The notes beneath the pieces are model-generated. The model ran no database searches. It was not told the origin of the DNA and was given only the letters and a program-made list of their open reading frames with translations. This document shows, in pieces, positions 38,392 through 46,707 of a stretch of 64,000 bases of DNA. This DNA comes from Neorhizobium alkalisoli. GTDB taxonomy: Bacteria; Pseudomonadota; Alphaproteobacteria; Rhizobiales; Rhizobiaceae. A program made the position numbers and the translations under genes. The stretch lies in the NCBI RefSeq assembly GCF_002968635.1, contig NZ_PVBN01000001.1, positions 248,001 to 312,000 of the forward strand. Direction: 5' to 3'. Positions within the stretch are counted from its first letter, which is position 1, and the number at the start of each line of letters is the position of its first letter.

Positions 38392-38415
38392 TTTGTGAAG
38401 GAATACGCATTCGGG

Positions 38416-38445
38416 ACGTTTCTTCCGGGGGCCCGGAAGAAACGT
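38416..38445. repeat. 14-bp inverted repeat at cassette end
   Basis: ACGTTTCTTCCGGG and CCCGGAAGAAACGT, separated by two G bases, form a near-perfect 30-bp palindrome 8 bp beyond the stop of the last cassette gene. It lacks a T run. It may be a second termination or RNA-stabilising hairpin, or mark the cassette boundary. Confidence 0.6.
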
Positions 38446-38453
38446 AGGGCGGA

Positions 38454-39233
38454 TTATCGCACCCGCTTCAGGAAGCCATCCGGAGCGACTGTGACGAGCA
38501 GTTTGTTTTCGACGGATTTGTCGATCTCGAATTCGGGATGGCTCTTCAGATATTCGAACACGGCCGTCTTGGGATTGTCGCCGGGGTTCCAGGGGCGATC
38601 CTTGAAGAAATCGCGCGGCAGGTCTTCGACGAACGTGTCGAACACTGCGCAATAGCAGCCGGGCGTTACGAGCGGGGCATAAGCTTCGAGTTCGGCAAGG
38701 ACGTGCTCATGGGTATGCATGGAATCAAGGCAGACCATGACGCGTTTGTAGGGAGCCGCCGCTTCGCGCACCGCATCGACGATCTCCTTGGCGACGGACG
38801 ATCCTTCAAACATCTGAATGCGGCTTGCCATCGGGTGTGTCTCGATCGCTTCGCGGTTATGGGCGCGGATGTCGATATCGATGCCGATGACCTTTCGGTT
38901 TGATTTCTTGGGATCGATCGTCGTGCCGGCTTCGATGGCGTCGCACATATCGAGCAGGGCAAGCATCGATGCGCTGAGGATCAGCGAGCCGCCGTGGGCA
39001 ATGCCGGTTTCGATCACGAGGTCCGGGCGGGTCGCCCAGATAAGCTCCTGGATCGCCTGCATATCCTGCGGATACTGAATGATCGGGCGCCCGAGCCAAT
39101 CGAAGTTATAGACATAGCGCTTGGCCATGGACATTTCGCGCCAGGCGGAGCTCAGCCCCAGAAACTCCTGGTCATTGGCATAACCTTGCGCCGTCGCCTC
39201 GCGCTCCTGCTGAAATTGTTCGATCGGGTTCAT
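38454..39233 (-). CDS. CmcI/rhamnosyl O-methyltransferase family protein
   Basis: A 259-residue protein of the cephalosporin hydroxylase (CmcI) family, a Rossmann-fold SAM methyltransferase family that includes rhamnosyl O-methyltransferases. The SAM site reads DLVIETGIAHGGSLI (about 73-87), with the acidic VIGIDIDIRAHNRE strand and metal-type VMVCLDSMHTHEHV (about 162-175). ATG 39233 (MNPIEQFQQERE) fits the family; the frame extends upstream without homology. It is the last gene of the minus-strand sugar cassette, so O-methylation of the sugar made there is the likely role (inference). Confidence 0.78.
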   Translation of the reverse strand: MNPIEQFQQEREATAQGYANDQEFLGLSSAWREMSMAKRYVYNFDWLGRPIIQYPQDMQAIQELIWATRPDLVIETGIAHGGSLILSASMLALLDMCDAIEAGTTIDPKKSNRKVIGIDIDIRAHNREAIETHPMASRIQMFEGSSVAKEIVDAVREAAAPYKRVMVCLDSMHTHEHVLAELEAYAPLVTPGCYCAVFDTFVEDLPRDFFKDRPWNPGDNPKTAVFEYLKSHPEFEIDKSVENKLLVTVAPDGFLKRVR

Positions 39234-39273
39234 GTGTAATCTACCTTCCGTATCGTGCGCCTTGTGGCAACTA

Positions 39274-40077
39274 TTACGCTGCTTCGCGGTTGAGGACCAA
39301 TGGCAAGAAACCGAGGACGGAGGAGGGCGTGAAACCGAACTCGTCTCTGATCCTGGCCGTGGAGATCGTGGGGAAACTGGTGGTCGGGGCACTCTCGTCG
39401 ACGGCGAAAGAACAGCCCGTTGCAGCGGTGATGGCGGATACCCACGCCTGATGGCTGAGATCGACGCCGCTCGCGACATTATATATTGTTTGCCTGCCGC
39501 CGACCGCGATCTCTGCAAGCAGGCGGGATACGTCGTCGATCCAGATATAGTCCTTTGCCGAATTGAGCGCGGTGCGGAGCTGGATATGCCCTTGCTGCGC
39601 TTCACGGCAAAGTTCTCCGACGAACGTGTCCGATCCTGCCTCGTTCGGGCCCACGACGTTGGAAAGCCGCGCAATGTGAACCCCCGGCCGCGTGGACGAC
39701 AGGCAGATCGCTTCTCCGGTCATCTTGGAAAGATTGTAGAGATCGGACGGGTTGGAAGGACGCGCGGAAAGCAGGCCGTCTTCCAGCGTATCGCTGCTGT
39801 TTGCGTAGATCCGCGTGGAGGAGAGGTAAAGGAACGACTGGAAGTCTGCATCGCGCAACAGATTCGCCGCGAGTGAAACATGGGCTTCGATGGTATCGAA
39901 GGGACGGGTGCGGAAATCCGCAGTCAGCCCGATGGCATAGATGCAGTGCCCCAGATCCCCATGCACCTCGTTAAAGTTGTCCCGCGAAACGGGCATCACC
40001 TCGTGACCGGCCGCGCGCAGATATCGGACCACGTGCCGCCCGACAAATCCCGGTGCGCCGAAAACGGTGAATCTCAT
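39274..40077 (-). CDS. NAD-dependent epimerase/dehydratase (putative 4-ketoreductase)
   Basis: A 267-residue extended short-chain dehydrogenase with the nucleotide-binding GAPGFVG (residues 8-14), the catalytic Ser in YLSSTRIYA and YxxxK as YNLSK (about residues 114-118). It is somewhat shorter than usual for the family. In a cassette that makes a CDP-4-keto-6-deoxy sugar, the missing final step is reduction of the 4-keto group, and this is the only candidate (inference). Its ATG overlaps the stop of the acyltransferase gene by 4 bp. Confidence 0.75.
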   Translation of the reverse strand: MRFTVFGAPGFVGRHVVRYLRAAGHEVMPVSRDNFNEVHGDLGHCIYAIGLTADFRTRPFDTIEAHVSLAANLLRDADFQSFLYLSSTRIYANSSDTLEDGLLSARPSNPSDLYNLSKMTGEAICLSSTRPGVHIARLSNVVGPNEAGSDTFVGELCREAQQGHIQLRTALNSAKDYIWIDDVSRLLAEIAVGGRQTIYNVASGVDLSHQAWVSAITAATGCSFAVDESAPTTSFPTISTARIRDEFGFTPSSVLGFLPLVLNREAA

Positions 40078-40562
40078 TCGCGATGCCCCAGAACCTTGAG
40101 CGGATTGCCGCCGACGATCGCGTAGGATGCCACTTCGCCCCGAACGATCGAGCCTGCCGCGATCACGCAGCCCTTGCGCAGGTGTGCACCATCCAGAATC
40201 ACCACATTGGCGCCGATCCAGACATCATCCTCGACGCGGATGCCGCCCCGGGTTGGCTGAAAGCCTTGTTCGCGAATCAGGCGATCCTTGTCCTTGAAGG
40301 CATGGTTCACGGGCGCGAAGGTGCAGTTGGCCGCAACGAGCACGTGATCGCCGAATTCGATGCCATTGCCGGTATAGAAGACGCAGCCGCTATTGATGTA
40401 GCAGAACCGGCCGAACGTGAGGTCGCCGCTGCCGCCGGCGGGCTTGATCTTGACAAAGCTGTCGATCACGCTGTTCTCGCCGACCACGATCTTCGTGCCG
40501 CGCGTCGAATCCTCGATATCCGCAAGTGAGCTGACTCGTGCTGACGGGTGGATTTCGATCAC
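40074..40562 (-). CDS. Left-handed beta-helix acyltransferase
   Basis: A 162-residue hexapeptide-repeat protein of the maltose O-acetyltransferase type. Hexapeptides such as VWIGANVVILDGAHLRKGCV (about 113-132) and the active-site His in VNHAFKD (about 87) are visible. It should transfer an acetyl or similar group to a sugar hydroxyl. It is coupled to the epimerase gene downstream (ATGA) and follows the C-methyltransferase gene by 62 bp, so it belongs to the sugar cassette. The acceptor is unknown. Confidence 0.8.
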   Translation of the reverse strand: MIEIHPSARVSSLADIEDSTRGTKIVVGENSVIDSFVKIKPAGGSGDLTFGRFCYINSGCVFYTGNGIEFGDHVLVAANCTFAPVNHAFKDKDRLIREQGFQPTRGGIRVEDDVWIGANVVILDGAHLRKGCVIAAGSIVRGEVASYAIVGGNPLKVLGHRE

Positions 40563-40624
40563 GGTCTCAACCTTCGTGAGCGTTTCCGGTGCCTAGCCTA
40601 TAGGTGAGGTACCGGAAAGTGGCG

Positions 40625-41848
40625 TTATTGAATTTTCAGATCCGGCACGGCGGTGACGAACTTGGTGCCTTGCTCGGCAAGAGCCGCCAGCTGCTGACGA
40701 ACCTCTGTCGCGATATTCCAGGGCAGGATCATGACATAGTCGGGCCGCCTCTCCGAGATTACGTCCGGATGGAGGATCGGAATATGGCTGCCCGGCATGA
40801 ACTTGTTCTGCTTGGCCGCCGCCGCGTCGCAGACGAAGGGCAGCAGGTCCGGCTTCACGCCGGCGAAATTGAGAAGCGTGTTTCCCTTGGCGGCAGCGCC
40901 ATAGGCCGCCACCGTCTTGCCGGCGCGCTTTGCTTCGATGAGGAAGGCGAGCGCGTCGTTCTTGACCTTCTCGGCCTTCACCTGGAAGTCTGCATAGACT
41001 GCGGAACTGCGCAGGCCGCGCGTTTCTTCCTCGGCAAGCAGTGTCATGACGGCGTCGGTCGTCTGACGCGGATCTTCCGCATGGCAACCATAGACGCGCA
41101 GGCTCCCCCCATGGGTCGGCAATTCCTCGACATCGAATACCCGCAGCCCGGTGCTTTCGAAGATCTTTCCGACGGTGAACAGGGAAAGGTAGGAGAAATG
41201 TTCGTGATAGACGGTGTCGAACTGGTTCTGCTCGATCAGCCGCATGACATGCGGAAATTCGAGGGTGACCGTGCCGCCCGTCTTAAGTGCCGCCTTCATC
41301 CCCTTCGTGAAATCGTTGATATCGGGAACATGGGCGTAGACGTTGTTTCCAAGGATGAGGTTGGCACTTTTGCCCTCATCGGCGAGCCGCTTGCCGAGTG
41401 CTTCCCCAAAGAACTCCCGAAGCACCGGTATCCCGAGCTTTTCGGCAGCATCGGCCGTGCTGTCGGTGGGCTCCACGCCGAGGCAGGGAATGCCCGCGGC
41501 CACGAAGTTCTTGAGCAGGTATCCGTCGTTCGAAGCGACCTCGATGACCATGCTGTCCTTGCCGAGGCCAAGGCGCCCAGAAATCATCTCGACATAACGG
41601 GCCGCATGGGCGAGCCAGCTCGTGGATGCGCTGGAGAAATAGGCGTATTCGGGGCTGAAGAGCGATTCGGCGGAGGCGTAATCTTCCGTCTGCACCAGCC
41701 AGCATTCTTCGCAGACCTTCAGCCGCAGCGGGAAATAGACTTCCGGCCTGGAAAGGTCTTCGGCTGCCAGATAGGCGTTGGACGGCGGCGCGAAGCCGAG
41801 ATCGAGGAAGTCGCAGCGAAGCGCGCTACCGCAGTGGCGGCATTTCAT
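40625..41848 (-). CDS. Sugar C-methyltransferase, zinc-binding (TylC3/NovU type)
   Basis: A 407-residue protein with the N-terminal zinc-binding module (CRHCGS at residues 3-8 and CEECW near 46-50), a SAM-binding Rossmann core with VIEVASNDGYLLKNF (about 100-114), the family motif YHEHFSYLSL (about 217-226) and a C-terminal NAD-like fold with VAAYGAAAKGNTLLNF. Family members add a methyl group to C-3 of 4-keto-6-deoxy sugar nucleotides (TylC3-like). That implies a branched 3-C-methyl 6-deoxy sugar here. It overlaps the epimerase gene upstream by 4 bp. Confidence 0.85.
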   Translation of the reverse strand: MKCRHCGSALRCDFLDLGFAPPSNAYLAAEDLSRPEVYFPLRLKVCEECWLVQTEDYASAESLFSPEYAYFSSASTSWLAHAARYVEMISGRLGLGKDSMVIEVASNDGYLLKNFVAAGIPCLGVEPTDSTADAAEKLGIPVLREFFGEALGKRLADEGKSANLILGNNVYAHVPDINDFTKGMKAALKTGGTVTLEFPHVMRLIEQNQFDTVYHEHFSYLSLFTVGKIFESTGLRVFDVEELPTHGGSLRVYGCHAEDPRQTTDAVMTLLAEEETRGLRSSAVYADFQVKAEKVKNDALAFLIEAKRAGKTVAAYGAAAKGNTLLNFAGVKPDLLPFVCDAAAAKQNKFMPGSHIPILHPDVISERRPDYVMILPWNIATEVRQQLAALAEQGTKFVTAVPDLKIQ

Positions 41849-42405
41849 GAGATCAGTCCTGTAAATTGCTCTGTCAGATATGGATGGTTTCGGTCCCGCT
41901 CCGACATTTCAGTAACGGCAAGCGGCCAATCTATGCGGAGTGTTGGATCCTGCGAATTCAGCGCACCCTCCGAACCAGGAACATAGGGCATCGAATGAAG
42001 ATAAAGAAGCTCGCAGTCATCGGTGAGAGCCTGGAAGCCGTGCGCGAAACCCTCGGGGATCAGAAAAGATCGGCGGTTATCGGCCGAAAGTTCCTCGGCG
42101 TTCCATTGCAGGAAGGTGGGTGACCCAGCCCGCAGGTCGACGGCCACGTCAAACACTGCGCCGCGGATGCAGTTGACCAGTTTCATTTCCGAATGCGGCG
42201 GTTGCTGGAAATGCATGCCGCGCAAGGTGCCTCTGCGCGCGGTCATGGTGAGATTGATCTGGGCAATCGGCTTGATCCAGCCGGCGGGCGCCAGCTCCTC
42301 TGCACAGAACATGCGCGATAGGAAGCCCCGCGAATCACCGAGGTTCTGACGCTCGACGAGCTTCAGGCCGGCGAGCGGCAGATCGGTGATGGTGAAGCGG
42401 CTCAA
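41845..42405 (-). CDS. RmlC-like sugar nucleotide epimerase
   Basis: A 186-residue cupin of the dTDP-4-dehydrorhamnose 3,5-epimerase family. The motifs SRGFLSRMF, GTLRGMHFQ with the catalytic His (about residue 65) and IPEGFAHGFQAL (about 116-127) are present, and a Tyr follows in SMPYVPG. In this cassette the substrate should be CDP-4-keto-6-deoxyglucose or its C-methylated form rather than a dTDP sugar (inference, because no rmlA/rmlB is present). It overlaps its neighbours by 4 bp on each side. Confidence 0.82.
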   Translation of the reverse strand: MSRFTITDLPLAGLKLVERQNLGDSRGFLSRMFCAEELAPAGWIKPIAQINLTMTARRGTLRGMHFQQPPHSEMKLVNCIRGAVFDVAVDLRAGSPTFLQWNAEELSADNRRSFLIPEGFAHGFQALTDDCELLYLHSMPYVPGSEGALNSQDPTLRIDWPLAVTEMSERDRNHPYLTEQFTGLIS

Positions 42406-43484
42406 ATGCGTGCCTCATAGTCGGCAATTTCGGTTTCGCAGAGCGCGCGGGCATCGGCGCCATCCCGATGCGCGCGATACCATTTCATGGTCCGATCGAC
42501 AGCTTCCGTCAGCGGCCAGCGCGGCTCGATATCCAAGATATGCCGAGCCTTGGCGGTTTCCAGTGCAAGCCAACCCGCTTCGTGCGGACCTTCCGTACCG
42601 TCGCCATATTGCACATCGCCGCGACCGTAGGATGCGCGGGCGATTTCAATGACCTGGCGGACCGGCGCCGCTTCGTGGCTGACCGGGCCAAAATTGAACG
42701 CGTCGGCGAGCGATGGATCGCTCCAGAGCCGTTCGGCAAGGACCAGATAGGCGCTTAGGGGTTCCAGCACATGCTGCCAGGGACGTTTCGCCTCCGGCCG
42801 TCTTACGTGAAGGACGTTGCCCGACTGCCATGCGCGGACGGCATCCGGCAGCAGCCGGTCCGCTGACCAGTCGCCGCCGCCGATTACATTGCCCGCACGC
42901 GCACTGGCGACCGCTACGCCTTTCTCGCTCAAGAAGGAATCGCGGTAACTGGAAATTACGATCTCGCACGCGGCCTTGCTGGCGCTATAGGGATCATGGC
43001 CGCCCAGATGATCTGTTTCCCGGTAGGGGAAGGCATGTTCGAGATTGCGGTAGACCTTGTCGGTAGTGATCGCCACGACGACCCTTGCCGGTTCCACGGA
43101 CCGAACCGCATCGAGCAGGTTTGCTGTCCCCAGCACATTGGTCGCGAAAGTGCCGAGTGGATCCTGGTAGCTCGGACGAACCAGTGCCTGGGCACCGAGA
43201 TGCAGTATGATTTCCGGCGAAGCCGCCCGAACGAGTTCGGCGAGCTTTGCTGCGTCCCGGATATCCTGGAAATGACTTGCCGCAAGATCGGCGCGGGCAA
43301 GCGTGAACAGGTTCGGCTGCGTTTCCGGAGGCAACGAAATGCCGGTCACGTTCGCGCCGAGGCGGTTCAGCCAGAGGGAAAGCCAGGCGCCCTTGAAGCC
43401 CGTATGTCCCGTCAGAAGGACCCGTTTGCCTGCCCAGAAGCCGGGGCTTGGGAGCGCACCACCAGTCAAGACCAGATCTTCCAC
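42402..43484 (-). CDS. rfbG: CDP-glucose 4,6-dehydratase
   Basis: A 360-residue extended SDR that converts CDP-glucose to CDP-4-keto-6-deoxyglucose. It shows [18 protein letters not shown] (about 22-39, NAD site), the [10 protein letters not shown] strand with the RfbG-type Asp-Lys pair, and catalytic YSASK (about 165-169). It overlaps the cytidylyltransferase gene by 19 bp and the epimerase gene by 4 bp, so the three are translated together. There is no rfbH (3-dehydratase) in the window, which argues against a 3,6-dideoxyhexose product. Confidence 0.9.
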   Translation of the reverse strand: MEDLVLTGGALPSPGFWAGKRVLLTGHTGFKGAWLSLWLNRLGANVTGISLPPETQPNLFTLARADLAASHFQDIRDAAKLAELVRAASPEIILHLGAQALVRPSYQDPLGTFATNVLGTANLLDAVRSVEPARVVVAITTDKVYRNLEHAFPYRETDHLGGHDPYSASKAACEIVISSYRDSFLSEKGVAVASARAGNVIGGGDWSADRLLPDAVRAWQSGNVLHVRRPEAKRPWQHVLEPLSAYLVLAERLWSDPSLADAFNFGPVSHEAAPVRQVIEIARASYGRGDVQYGDGTEGPHEAGWLALETAKARHILDIEPRWPLTEAVDRTMKWYRAHRDGADARALCETEIADYEARI

Positions 43485-44239
43485 GGTGCATCCCCGGATG
43501 CCCAGAGATCTTCGAGCAGGTTCTTTTCGCGCAACGTATCCATCGGCTGCCAGAAGCCTTCATGCTCATAGGCCATCATCTCGCCCATCGCAGCCAGGGT
43601 GGACATGGGCGCTGATTCCCAGGGCACATTGTCGCCCTCGATGAGTTCGATGCATTTCGGCGAAAGCACGAAGAAGCCGCCATTGATCAGGCCGCCGTCG
43701 CCGCGCGGCTTTTCCACAAAGCCCGTGACCTGGTTGCCGGAACGTTCCAGAGCGCCATAACGGCCCGGCGGATGAACCGCGGTGACCGTTGCCATCTTCC
43801 CGTGGGTGCGATGGAATTTGACGACCTCCGTGATATTTACGTCGCTCAAGCCGTCCCCGTAGGTGAAGCAGAAGCTCTCCTCGTTGCGGAGATAGTCCTC
43901 GACGCGTTTCAGGCGGCCGCCGGTCATGGTCGCTTCGCCGGTGTCGATCAGCGTCACCTTCCATGGATCCGCACTGCGGCGATGGACCTGCATTTCATTG
44001 TAGGCCATGTCGAAGGTCACGTCCGACATGTGCAGGAAGTAGTTCGCGAAATACTCCTTGATGACGTATCCCTTGTACCCGCAGCAGATGATGAACTCGT
44101 TCACGCCATGGGCGGAATAGAGCTTCATGATGTGCCAGAGGATCGGGCGGCCACCGATTTCGATCATCGGCTTGGGCCGGAGATGTGTCTCTTCCGAAAT
44201 GCGGGTTCCCAACCCGCCGGCCAAAATAACAGCTTTCAC
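43466..44239 (-). CDS. rfbF: Glucose-1-phosphate cytidylyltransferase
   Basis: A 257-residue nucleotidyltransferase that makes CDP-glucose from CTP and glucose-1-phosphate. The signature [20 protein letters not shown] (residues 7-26) carries the CTP-binding loop and catalytic Lys; [10 protein letters not shown] (about 126-135) has the metal Asp, and [18 protein letters not shown] matches RfbF. The start is GTG 44239 with a GGAGAGA upstream. It is the first enzyme of the pathway and overlaps rfbG by 19 bp. Confidence 0.92.
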   Translation of the reverse strand: MKAVILAGGLGTRISEETHLRPKPMIEIGGRPILWHIMKLYSAHGVNEFIICCGYKGYVIKEYFANYFLHMSDVTFDMAYNEMQVHRRSADPWKVTLIDTGEATMTGGRLKRVEDYLRNEESFCFTYGDGLSDVNITEVVKFHRTHGKMATVTAVHPPGRYGALERSGNQVTGFVEKPRGDGGLINGGFFVLSPKCIELIEGDNVPWESAPMSTLAAMGEMMAYEHEGFWQPMDTLREKNLLEDLWASGDAPWKIWS

Positions 44240-44325
44240 TCTTTCTCTCCCTGCCGCAGGGGCGGGACCTCTCTTATCGGAAGCCCCGCATCAATTCTAC
44301 GCCACCCTTCGCGGCAACCGCAATT

Positions 44326-45567
44326 TTAGATCAGGATGGTCTGGACAAGATCGTCCTGGGAAAAGACCAGGTTGGGTTCATAGCCGAGTTGGAGGAAACG
44401 TTCACGCTGTTCGGGAGAGAAGACCAGAACGGCAGCCTTGCTCACGAAATCGGACGTGTGCTCCTCGGGTTCGTCGACGATCTGTATTCGCGCCGGGAAA
44501 TTCACCTTGCCGATTCGCTCCTTGATGATCACCGTATCAAGGAAGCCGTGCAGCACGAGGTATTCGAGGCCGCCGGCCGCGTTCACCTGCCAGGAAAGGG
44601 TCTGCAGCGCCGCAGCCAGCGTCAGTCCGTCGCGCACCGCCGTGACTTCGGGGTGATGGTCCATGCCGCCGAAGAACAGCCTCGTGTAGATTTCGTACGC
44701 CTTGACGAATTCCCTCGATGCGACGAGCAGCCGCAGTGCGACCGTCATGCGGATGAGGGTGAACATCCGGCACATATATTCCTGGGTATATTTGTCGTTT
44801 TCGTCACGGGAGATCTGCCCCCGTTTGATGCCGAAATAGAGGAAATATTCGAGACCGCCGCGATACTGGTCCCAGCCGGACATAGCGATTTCGTGACCGC
44901 CCTGCGGCCGGTCGCGGCCGATTTCGGAGCGAATCACCTGCCGATAAAACGGTTCCTTCAGGAAGGCGATATCGCCCTGATCCAGGAAATGCGCAAGAAG
45001 CGGGAAGGCATAGAAGCAGATGTCGCGCGGTACCCAGGCGGTTCTGACCGCGCGGGTGCGGAAGACGGCGATTTCCGGGAAGATGTGCTTGTTGTAGATG
45101 AAGTTGAACACCTCGCCGAAAGTGCGGCGCTTGAAGACGGTGTTCTCCTCGATCTTGTAGAAGAGATCCATGTCCTTCTCGAGGATGCCGTCATACGTGT
45201 ACCACGGGGCGTGGCAGACATTCACGCTGGGATTTTCGTCCATGAACGTCAGCGCGTTCATGAGGCCCTCGTAGATCAGGCGGTCGTCGTCGGCGACATA
45301 GACGGAGTACTCGCCGTGGGCACGTCTGTAAGTTCCGTTCACGTTGACGAACGGGCCGTTGTTTTCCGCCCGCAGATAGTAGCGGATGGGCAGGTCGGCC
45401 GAGAGTTCCTGAACCACTTCGGCAGTGTTGTCGGTCGAAGCATTGTCCGAAATGACGATCTCGTAGGGAAAGTCGAACTGAAATTCCTTGATGCGCCCCA
45501 GGCATGCGCGCAGATGCGGGGCGCGATTGTATGTGGGAATGCAGATGCTGAGCTTGATGGAATTCAC
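44326..45567 (-). CDS. Family 2 glycosyltransferase of the sugar cassette
   Basis: A 413-residue soluble protein with a GT2/GT-A domain in the first ~230 residues: LSICIPTYNRAPHLRACLG (about 6-24), the nucleotide-binding VISDNASTDNT and the metal-binding VADDD (about residue 92). The C-terminal ~180 residues are helical and not recognised. No membrane segment. Start GTG 45567 has GAGGAA 6 bp upstream. It is the only glycosyltransferase of the cassette and lies first, 86 bp before rfbF; it is the natural candidate for transferring the CDP-activated sugar to an acceptor (inference). Confidence 0.8.
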   Translation of the reverse strand: MNSIKLSICIPTYNRAPHLRACLGRIKEFQFDFPYEIVISDNASTDNTAEVVQELSADLPIRYYLRAENNGPFVNVNGTYRRAHGEYSVYVADDDRLIYEGLMNALTFMDENPSVNVCHAPWYTYDGILEKDMDLFYKIEENTVFKRRTFGEVFNFIYNKHIFPEIAVFRTRAVRTAWVPRDICFYAFPLLAHFLDQGDIAFLKEPFYRQVIRSEIGRDRPQGGHEIAMSGWDQYRGGLEYFLYFGIKRGQISRDENDKYTQEYMCRMFTLIRMTVALRLLVASREFVKAYEIYTRLFFGGMDHHPEVTAVRDGLTLAAALQTLSWQVNAAGGLEYLVLHGFLDTVIIKERIGKVNFPARIQIVDEPEEHTSDFVSKAAVLVFSPEQRERFLQLGYEPNLVFSQDDLVQTILI

Positions 45568-45932
45568 TTAGATTTCCTCGGTCGGGGTTTTCAAGCCGCT
45601 TGGTCTCGTGCTGAACCGAAGCGGTTTGGCGATGTTGACATGATGCGGGCCTGCGGCTCGTTCTCGCTGCGTTGAGATTTGCCGGTGGCAGTATTTTCCG
45701 CAGACTGATTCGTGTTCAGGCTCCCGCCATCATGAGATTTCTGACAGGACGCTAACGTTCGAGACTTGTGCAAAACTGAAGCCTCGCGGGGTCACAAAAT
45801 AGAGGGGCGCGGCGGCAATCAGCCGAATAGCGCCATCTTCCTGTTCACGATCGCACGGATCGGCCGGTAATCTGTTGACCGCAGTTGGCGACGGTGACTA
45901 TCGAAGGGAGTGTAAAGGACCTTCGTGATCGC
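45568..45932 (+). promoter_or_regulatory. Divergent region between the sugar cassette and fliP
   Basis: A 365-bp gene-free gap that must hold the fliP promoter and the cassette promoter. It contains CATGATGC (45639-45646), matching most of the late-class GCATGATGC box, but no CCGG-N-CCGG follows at 21-23 bp. A TTGACA (45635-45640) overlaps it with no good -10 at 17 bp. AACCG-AAG-CGGTT forms a small hairpin near 45614-45626. Nothing else was recognised. Confidence 0.35.
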
Positions 45933-46670
45933 ATGATTCGGCTGATCTATCTGCTCGTCGCGCTGATCGCGGCACCCGGGCTTGCGCTCGCCCAGCAATC
46001 ACCCGCGGATCTTCTCAATCTGCCGGTGGATGGTTCCGCTGCCGCGTGGATCATCCGCACCTTCGGGCTTTTGACGGTTCTGTCCGTCGCGCCCGGCATC
46101 CTGATCATGGTCACGAGCTTCCCGCGCTTCGTGATCGCGTTTTCGATTCTTCGGTCAGGTATGGGGCTCGCCACGGCGCCCTCCAACATGGTGCTGATCT
46201 CGATGGCGCTGTTCATGACGTTCTATGTTATGTCGCCGACCTTCGATCGGGCCTGGAACGAAGGGGTTCAGCCGCTTCTCCAGAACCAGGTAACGGAAGC
46301 GGAGGCGGTGCAGCGCATCGCCGAGCCGTTCCGGGTTTTCATGTCCGCCAATACGAGAGACAAGGACCTGGAGCTTTTTGTCGAGATTGCCCGCGAGCGT
46401 GGCCAGTCGGTCGGCACGCCGGAGGCGATAGACTATCGCGTCCTGATCCCGGCCTTCATGCTGTCGGAAATCCGGCGCGGTTTCGAAATCGGCTTTTTGA
46501 TCATCCTGCCGTTTCTGGTGATCGACATGATCGTCGCGGCCATCACCATGGCGATGGGCATGATGATGCTGCCGCCGACATCGATCTCGCTGCCCTTCAA
46601 GATTCTCTTCTTCGTCCTGATTGACGGCTGGAACCTGCTTGTCGGAAGCCTTATCCGCTCTTTCGGGTGA
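45933..46670 (+). CDS. fliP: Flagellar type III export gate protein FliP
   Basis: A 245-residue membrane protein with a cleaved signal peptide (MIRLIYLLVALIAAPGLALA), four membrane helices, and the family stretches MVTSFPRFVIAFSILRSGMG (about 54-73) and EIRRGFEIGFLIILPFLVID (about 187-206). Five FliP form the export pore with FliQ and FliR. ATG 45933 gives the usual start and length; an upstream TTG at 45885 is unlikely. It stands alone: fliL lies 7.6 kb away behind the sugar cassette, and a bidirectional terminator follows. Confidence 0.93.
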   Translation: MIRLIYLLVALIAAPGLALAQQSPADLLNLPVDGSAAAWIIRTFGLLTVLSVAPGILIMVTSFPRFVIAFSILRSGMGLATAPSNMVLISMALFMTFYVMSPTFDRAWNEGVQPLLQNQVTEAEAVQRIAEPFRVFMSANTRDKDLELFVEIARERGQSVGTPEAIDYRVLIPAFMLSEIRRGFEIGFLIILPFLVIDMIVAAITMAMGMMMLPPTSISLPFKILFFVLIDGWNLLVGSLIRSFG

Positions 46671-46674
46671 CAGA

Positions 46675-46704
46675 AAAATGGCGGGGAGCAATCCCCGCCA
46701 TTTT
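46675..46704. terminator. Bidirectional terminator between fliP and the GT41 gene
   Basis: AAAATGGCGGGGA-GCAA-TCCCCGCCATTTT is a perfect 13-bp stem with a GNRA (GCAA) loop, 4 bp after fliP and 3 bp before the stop of the convergent GT41 gene. T runs exist on both strands. Confidence 0.88.
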
Positions 46705-46707
46705 GCC

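Noticed and set aside
38454..45567. Complete O-antigen or capsule locus
   Set aside because: There is one glycosyltransferase and no flippase, polymerase, ABC exporter or ligase. An LPS side-branch role is still possible, but a full surface-polysaccharide locus is not supported.
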